Source: an uncultured Peptococcaceae bacterium
Lineage (GTDB): Bacteria > Bacillota > Peptococcia > Peptococcales > Peptococcaceae
DNA length: 8,205 nt
Assembly: GCA_945949655.1 (NCBI GenBank)
Contig: CAMFFG010000042.1
Span: 1 to 8,205, forward strand
Direction: 5' to 3'
The notes below the pieces were generated by a model. That model saw nothing but the letters and a program-made list of their open reading frames with translations. It had not been told where the DNA came from and searched no databases. Position numbers and translations under genes: made by a program. Position 1 is the first letter of the stretch; every line of letters begins with the position of its first letter. This document shows positions 5,920 to 8,205 of this stretch, piece after piece.

Positions 5920-6040
5920 AAGTCATCTCTCCTTTTTTCTTCATAATATGTGTCAACCTTGTTTTCTGGAACCTGGGACATTCGAGTCTGAGAAGAGCTA
6001 TCGCTTTCTTCCTCTCTTCTTTTTCTCTTTCCTTCGTTCT
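5920..6040 (-). promoter_or_regulatory. Long purine-rich 5' leader of hsp20, possible RNA thermometer
   Basis: From the start inferred near 6040 the hsp20 leader is about 120 nt. Its 5' third is a purine tract in the transcript (32 uninterrupted purines, 6004-6035). Further down, CTCTTCT (5991-5997, minus strand) is complementary, with one G-U, to AGGAGAG (5927-5933), which contains the Shine-Dalgarno. The same segment can instead pair with GAG(g)AAGA in the purine tract. Two competing partners could make translation temperature-dependent, but this is inference from pairing only. Confidence 0.3.
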
Positions 6041-6046
6041 GATTCT

Positions 6047-6075
6047 GTTATACTACGGTTTATCAGCACTGTCAA
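6047..6075 (-). promoter_or_regulatory. Sigma-A promoter of hsp20
   Basis: On the minus strand a consensus TTGACA (6070-6075), a 17-bp spacer and TATAAC (6047-6052) form a strong promoter. The -35 box lies within the CIRCE element, so HrcA bound there would block RNA polymerase. Confidence 0.8.
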
Positions 6076-6089
6076 CAGGCGAGTGCTAA
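6063..6089. promoter_or_regulatory. CIRCE operator (HrcA binding site)
   Basis: The consensus is TTAGCACTC-N9-GAGTGCTAA. On the plus strand the right arm GAGTGCTAA (6081-6089) matches 9/9, the spacer is exactly 9 nt, and the left arm TCAGCACTG (6063-6071) matches 7/9. It overlaps the -35 box of hsp20. HrcA repressing through CIRCE is established for groESL and dnaK operons; here the target is a small heat-shock protein. hrcA is not in the window. Confidence 0.85.
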
Positions 6090-6124
6090 TCATAATATTT
6101 TCATCACATTTCCGTAAAAATCTC

Positions 6125-6149
6125 CAAAAGATCCCGCAATGCACCGGAT
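6125..6149 (-). terminator. Weak possible terminator after the 334-residue gene
   Basis: On the minus strand ATCC (6146-6149) and GGAT (6131-6134) can close a small imperfect hairpin with an inner GC/GC pair, followed by CTTTT. It lies about 35 nt past the stop of the unknown gene and before the hsp20 promoter. The stem is short, so readthrough into hsp20 is possible. Confidence 0.25.
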
Positions 6150-6182
6150 GATTTTATGTCATATGCTCTCTATGTTTTTTCG

Positions 6183-7187
6183 TCAGGAATAAAACAGATC
6201 CAAATATGTTTCCAAAGCCTCCAGAATTGTATCAGAAGTCACATTTTCCTCCAAGGAAAGCATACTGCCTGCCATCTCTGCAATATCTTTTGCAAACAGA
6301 CTGCAGAATGGATTGGTATAGTATTTGATTCGCTTTAATAACTCCCTGATCAGTTGAACGATCTGTTGATCGGTCAGCAACGTTAAATGATTGCTGTATT
6401 GCGCCCTATTATCTATATATCGTATCCAGACAGCGTTGCAAGTATTCAGGTCCAGATGACATTCCAGATCTGTTTCCCCACTCTGCAGATGGAAACGCAG
6501 CAGCTGCAGCGCGCCGTTTTCTCCAGTCTGTGAAAGCCGGTACTGCTCTAAAATCCGTTTCACACGATTTAAAAAATAGGGCACATTAAAACGGACTGGC
6601 ATAATAGCTGCTTCGTCTTCTGGAAACGATCTGGCGATCTCGCTGATAAGCATGGCCATTTGTTCTGAGAAATCTTTTCGCAGCATCACGATCTGCTCTG
6701 TATAAGGCGCCAGCCAGGCCTGATATTCCAAATAAAACGTTTTCAGCATTTCATCTTCTTCTATCAGCAAAGCCAGCTGCATACCAAACCGTTCCTCTAA
6801 GTTATCGATAAATTCCAGCTGATTGCAGAAAAAAGGCTTTCCCCCGGCTACAGAAGCTGTCACCAGATTGTGCGAAGAAGGATGGCATTGCAGCCATAAA
6901 AAACTGGAAATCTCCTGTCGTTTTTTGCGTTTATTTTTTAGAATACCCTGTACATGTAACTGCGTACCCTCTTGTTCCACGGTAAAAGCCGGGTATCTTT
7001 CCAACAGCTTCGCCAGTTCGCTCATCATGTCTTCCATCTCCACTATTTCACCGACCTGTTCTGCTGCAGCATATGCGTTTTCCCAACTTACATCTTCCCC
7101 ATAACAGATACCACATCTCAACTCGGACCGAAACAGTTGTCGTAATATATCCCCATCCATGTTCATAAGTTTTTCTTTCGGCCACAT
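6183..7187 (-). CDS. Uncharacterised 334-residue cytoplasmic protein
   Basis: I do not recognise this protein. It has no signal peptide or membrane segment and looks soluble. The N-terminal 70 residues are acidic and helical (for example EQVGEIVEMEDMMSELAKLLERYP). A basic patch, KNKRKKR, is at 84-90. The middle holds long amphipathic helices (about 122-190), and the C-terminal third has LTDQQIVQLIRELLKRIKYY (270-290) and DTILEALETYLDLF (319-332). Seven cysteines are scattered, with CGIC at 25-28 the only close pair. No nucleotide-binding, nuclease or helix-turn-helix motif is evident. The ATG at 7187 is supported by GAGGTGGAG 8 nt upstream. Base composition and codon use look like the neighbours, so it is a genuine chromosomal gene. 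It is divergent from an XRE-type regulator and upstream of hsp20 on the same strand, but neither tells its job. Confidence 0.8.
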   Translation of the reverse strand: MWPKEKLMNMDGDILRQLFRSELRCGICYGEDVSWENAYAAAEQVGEIVEMEDMMSELAKLLERYPAFTVEQEGTQLHVQGILKNKRKKRQEISSFLWLQCHPSSHNLVTASVAGGKPFFCNQLEFIDNLEERFGMQLALLIEEDEMLKTFYLEYQAWLAPYTEQIVMLRKDFSEQMAMLISEIARSFPEDEAAIMPVRFNVPYFLNRVKRILEQYRLSQTGENGALQLLRFHLQSGETDLECHLDLNTCNAVWIRYIDNRAQYSNHLTLLTDQQIVQLIRELLKRIKYYTNPFCSLFAKDIAEMAGSMLSLEENVTSDTILEALETYLDLFYS

Positions 7188-7211
7188 ATTATCTTCTCCA
7201 CCTCTTTTCTT

Positions 7212-7264
7212 ATTATACTTTCAGCAATATAAAATATCTTAACCTGTTTTAGATTAAAATTCAA
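7212..7264 (-). promoter_or_regulatory. Promoter region of the 334-residue gene
   Basis: Two overlapping candidates are visible on the minus strand. TTGAAT (7259-7264), a 17-bp spacer and TAAGAT (7236-7241) would give a leader of about 40 nt. A perfect TATAAT (7212-7217) lies closer to the gene but has only a weak TTAAGA at 19 bp. I cannot choose between them. Confidence 0.35.
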
Positions 7265-7277
7265 TGTAAACCATACT
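7249..7277 (+). promoter_or_regulatory. Possible promoter of the XRE regulator gene
   Basis: TTAGAT (7249-7254), a 17-bp spacer and CATACT (7272-7277) match moderately. The start would fall near 7284, within the adjacent palindrome, leaving a leader of about 25 nt with AGGTGA. An alternative (TTCAAT 7260-7265, TAGAAT 7284-7289) would leave almost no leader. Confidence 0.3.
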
Positions 7278-7288
7278 TCTAGCTAGAA
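7277..7288. repeat. 12-bp perfect palindrome, candidate operator of the XRE regulator
   Basis: TTCTAGCTAGAA is fully self-complementary and lies between the regulator's -10 region and its ribosome binding site, in the divergent control region shared with the 334-residue gene. Position and symmetry suit binding by a dimeric repressor. Only one copy is seen, so this rests on position. Confidence 0.4.
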
Positions 7289-7308
7289 TTTTTCTGAGGT
7301 GATTTTTT

Positions 7309-7521
7309 ATGTATCCACGTATCAGAGACTTGCGAGAAGATCATGATAAAAAACAAACTGAAATTGCTAATATGCTTGGCATGTCACAAACCGGTTATTC
7401 AAAATACGAAACCGGTGAAAATGATATTCCCACCTCAATTCTAATTAAACTCGCCCGCTATTATAATACTAGTATTGATTATCTGCTTGGCGAAACTGAT
7501 AAACCTGACCGTTACGAATAA
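7309..7521 (+). CDS. XRE-family helix-turn-helix transcriptional regulator (small, single-domain)
   Basis: This 70-residue protein consists almost entirely of a Cro/CI-type HTH domain (about residues 3-60). QTEIANMLGMSQTGYSKYETG covers the helix-turn-helix, followed by the typical IPTSILIKLARYYNTSIDYLLG. There is no sensor or peptidase domain, so it probably acts as a dimer binding a short operator. The ATG at 7309 has AGGTGA about 7 nt upstream. The gene is visibly more AT-rich than its neighbours, common for such regulators and possibly a sign of later acquisition. It is divergent from the unknown 334-residue gene and convergent with ssrA, separated from it by a terminator. Likely targets are itself and perhaps the divergent gene (inferred). 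No toxin or phage gene accompanies it. Confidence 0.9.
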   Translation: MYPRIRDLREDHDKKQTEIANMLGMSQTGYSKYETGENDIPTSILIKLARYYNTSIDYLLGETDKPDRYE

Positions 7522-7591
7522 TCTTATTACTCCTACAAAATACGCATCAAGATATATGTCAAAATTATCTTTATCTTTGTATTCACCACAT

Positions 7592-7627
7592 AAAAACGGC
7601 CTGAAACTGATGTTTCAAGCCGTTTTT
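7592..7627. terminator. Bidirectional terminator between the XRE gene and ssrA
   Basis: AAAAACGGC (7592-7600) and GCCGTTTTT (7619-7627) enclose TGAAAC and GTTTCA (7602-7607, 7612-7617), with one mismatched pair and a 4-nt loop. The stem is followed by T5 on the plus strand and by T5 on the minus strand. It lies 5 nt beyond the 3' end of tmRNA and should terminate ssrA and the XRE transcript. Confidence 0.9.
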
Positions 7628-7631
7628 ATTA

Positions 7632-7982
7632 TGGAGATGAGGGGAGTCGAACCCCTGTCCGAAAGACCGACACCCCAGGCCTCTACGAGCGTAGTTTGTG
7701 TTTTTATCTCACCAGTTATGCTCCCGCAAACAGGATCATAACTGGCCAGTCAGGTAGGTTTCCTGTTTCGTTACCCGACACTGGCGAAACAGTAGTCTGC
7801 TAAAGTGACCCTTCATCCCGCACCGCAGACACAGCAGGTGAAGAGTTAACTGCAATTACGCAGCTAAAGCTAAATTATTGTTTTTAGCGTTTAATTTTAA
7901 AGTGCACCGTTTTACAAGCTGGCGCGACCTTGGCTCGCTTCCCAGGCTACCGCATATCCCCCGTCGAAACCATTACATCCCC
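7632..7982 (-). ncRNA. ssrA: tmRNA (transfer-messenger RNA)
   Basis: This rescues ribosomes stalled on broken mRNAs and tags the nascent peptide for proteolysis, with SmpB (not in the window). It is the one-piece form, about 351 nt. The acceptor stem is GGGGATG (7976-7982) pairing with CATCTCC (7633-7639), including the G3-U70 pair that AlaRS recognises, with an A discriminator at 7632. Near the 5' end is the family-typical GGTTTCGACGGGGG, and the T arm at the 3' end is GGGG-TTCGACT-CCCC. The tag frame (7856-7888) starts with the resume codon GCT and encodes AKNNNLALAA, then TAA, the usual LALAA-type degron. The 3' CCA is not encoded (TAA follows the discriminator), so it must be added by the CCA-adding enzyme. 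Open frames across this stretch are spurious. Confidence 0.96.
7856..7888 (-). other. ssrA: tmRNA tag-peptide reading frame (AKNNNLALAA, stop)
   Basis: On the minus strand ten codons from resume codon GCT to GCG, followed by TAA, read AKNNNLALAA. With the alanine carried by tmRNA itself, the appended tag would be (A)AKNNNLALAA. The C-terminal ALAA is the known recognition end for ClpXP-type proteases. The Asn-rich middle is plausible for the SspB/adaptor-free Gram-positive tags. The resume position is inferred from the family pattern. Confidence 0.9.
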
Positions 7983-8004
7983 GCGGAGATTTTGTTGCTG
8001 AATT

Positions 8005-8033
8005 ATTATAACGCAAATACTGCAGAATAGCAA
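8005..8033 (-). promoter_or_regulatory. ssrA: Sigma-A promoter of ssrA
   Basis: On the minus strand TTGCTA (8028-8033), a 17-bp spacer and a perfect TATAAT (8005-8010) lie about 22 bp upstream of the mature tmRNA 5' end. A short precursor leader would then be removed by RNase P. Confidence 0.75.
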
Positions 8034-8058
8034 ATAAATTTTCTGGAAAAATGACTGC

Positions 8059-8088
8059 GGTGTGTACATTAGTCAATGATGTGACACC
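8059..8088. repeat. Imperfect inverted repeat between ssrA and the right-edge promoter
   Basis: GGTGT (8059-8063) and ACACC (8084-8088) with inner ACATT/AATG form a broken dyad in the divergent region between two promoters. It could be an operator or chance; no regulator points to it. Confidence 0.25.
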
Positions 8089-8093
8089 AACTT

Positions 8094-8123
8094 TTCAAAA
8101 ATAAAAAATTGGTATGCTATTAT
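8094..8123 (+). promoter_or_regulatory. Extended -10 promoter near the right edge
   Basis: TTCAAA (8094-8099), an 18-bp spacer and TATTAT (8118-8123), preceded by TG-N (8115-8117), make an extended -10 promoter pointing right. Transcription would start near 8130, about 20 nt before the candidate gene at 8150. Confidence 0.5.
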
Positions 8124-8149
8124 GAATTTTAATCGGAGAACAGGTAGTG

Positions 8150-8205
8150 ATGCACCTCATTCTTATTCCGCTTGATTACTTCTTATCTGCAAGGTTTTGT
8201 CCTGT
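8150..8205 (+). CDS. Possible start of a gene cut off by the right edge
   Basis: From the ATG at 8150 an open frame of 18 codons runs off the window, starting MHLILIPLDYFLSARF. Support comes from the extended -10 promoter about 30 bp upstream and from GGAG (11 nt) and AGG (5 nt) before the ATG. The visible residues are hydrophobic but too few to identify a family. A competing ATG at 8122 in another frame stops after 17 codons. It may equally be a leader region. Confidence 0.3.
   Translation, partial: MHLILIPLDYFLSARFCP

Noticed and set aside
5951..5956. Second TTGACA (minus strand) in the hsp20 leader
   Set aside because: No -10 hexamer lies 16-18 bp downstream; the promoter at 6047-6075 is complete and overlapped by CIRCE.
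7475..7741. Open frame of 88 codons on the plus strand
   Set aside because: It runs across the XRE gene end, the terminator and the tmRNA 3' end, and has no ribosome binding site.
1..8205. Mobile element, CRISPR array or defence island
   Set aside because: No transposase, integrase, spaced direct repeats, or phage-like modules were seen; the lone XRE gene next to ssrA is not enough to call an integrated element, and no attachment-site duplication of the tmRNA 3' end is visible within the window.

Overview
The window looks like ordinary core chromosome of a low-to-mid GC Gram-positive bacterium, most likely a member of Clostridia. The reasons are the AGGAGG-type ribosome binding sites, sigma-A-like promoters, a CIRCE/HrcA heat-shock operator, an ECF-type vitamin transporter S component next to a type III pantothenate kinase, a trimeric-type purine nucleoside phosphorylase, and a one-piece tmRNA. 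I cannot name the species. I see no insertion sequence, phage module, CRISPR array or tRNA.

Layout: (1) 1-1864, minus strand, a tightly packed cofactor operon: pantothenate ECF S component (panT-like), type III pantothenate kinase (coaX), then RNase Z running off the left edge. It is preceded by an unusually long leader (about 1865-2142) from a promoter placed at the 3' end of the upstream gene. (2) 2150-3894, minus strand, purine nucleoside phosphorylase (punA) followed by a membrane-anchored M15B D-Ala-D-Ala carboxypeptidase. (3) 4124-5410, plus strand, a CLC anion/proton antiporter with fluoride-type motifs, divergent from punA, ending in a long bidirectional terminator. (4) 5500-6089, minus strand, a small heat-shock protein under a CIRCE-overlapped sigma-A promoter with a long purine-rich leader. 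(5) 6183-7187, minus strand, a 334-residue protein I do not recognise, divergent from a 70-residue XRE-type regulator (7309-7521, plus strand). (6) 7632-7982, minus strand, the tmRNA gene ssrA with its promoter and terminator. (7) 8094-8205, a promoter and the possible start of a plus-strand gene cut by the right edge.

How they fit together: panT and coaX form a logical pair, with uptake of pantothenate followed by its phosphorylation as the first step to CoA. RNase Z appears to be a translationally coupled passenger. punA with a carboxypeptidase recalls the Bacillus drm-pupG-dacF arrangement, but with an unrelated peptidase family. Hsp20 and tmRNA are both protein-quality-control functions, but they are separate units.

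The most promising unexplained signal is the panT leader. A hairpin loop (2023-2035) is complementary at 12 of 13 positions to a downstream segment (1918-1930) that runs straight into six U, and a second hairpin pairs with the panT Shine-Dalgarno. That is the layout of a switchable leader RNA, and it matches no riboswitch class I know. The 334-residue orphan protein is the other unknown. Everything else is conventional.
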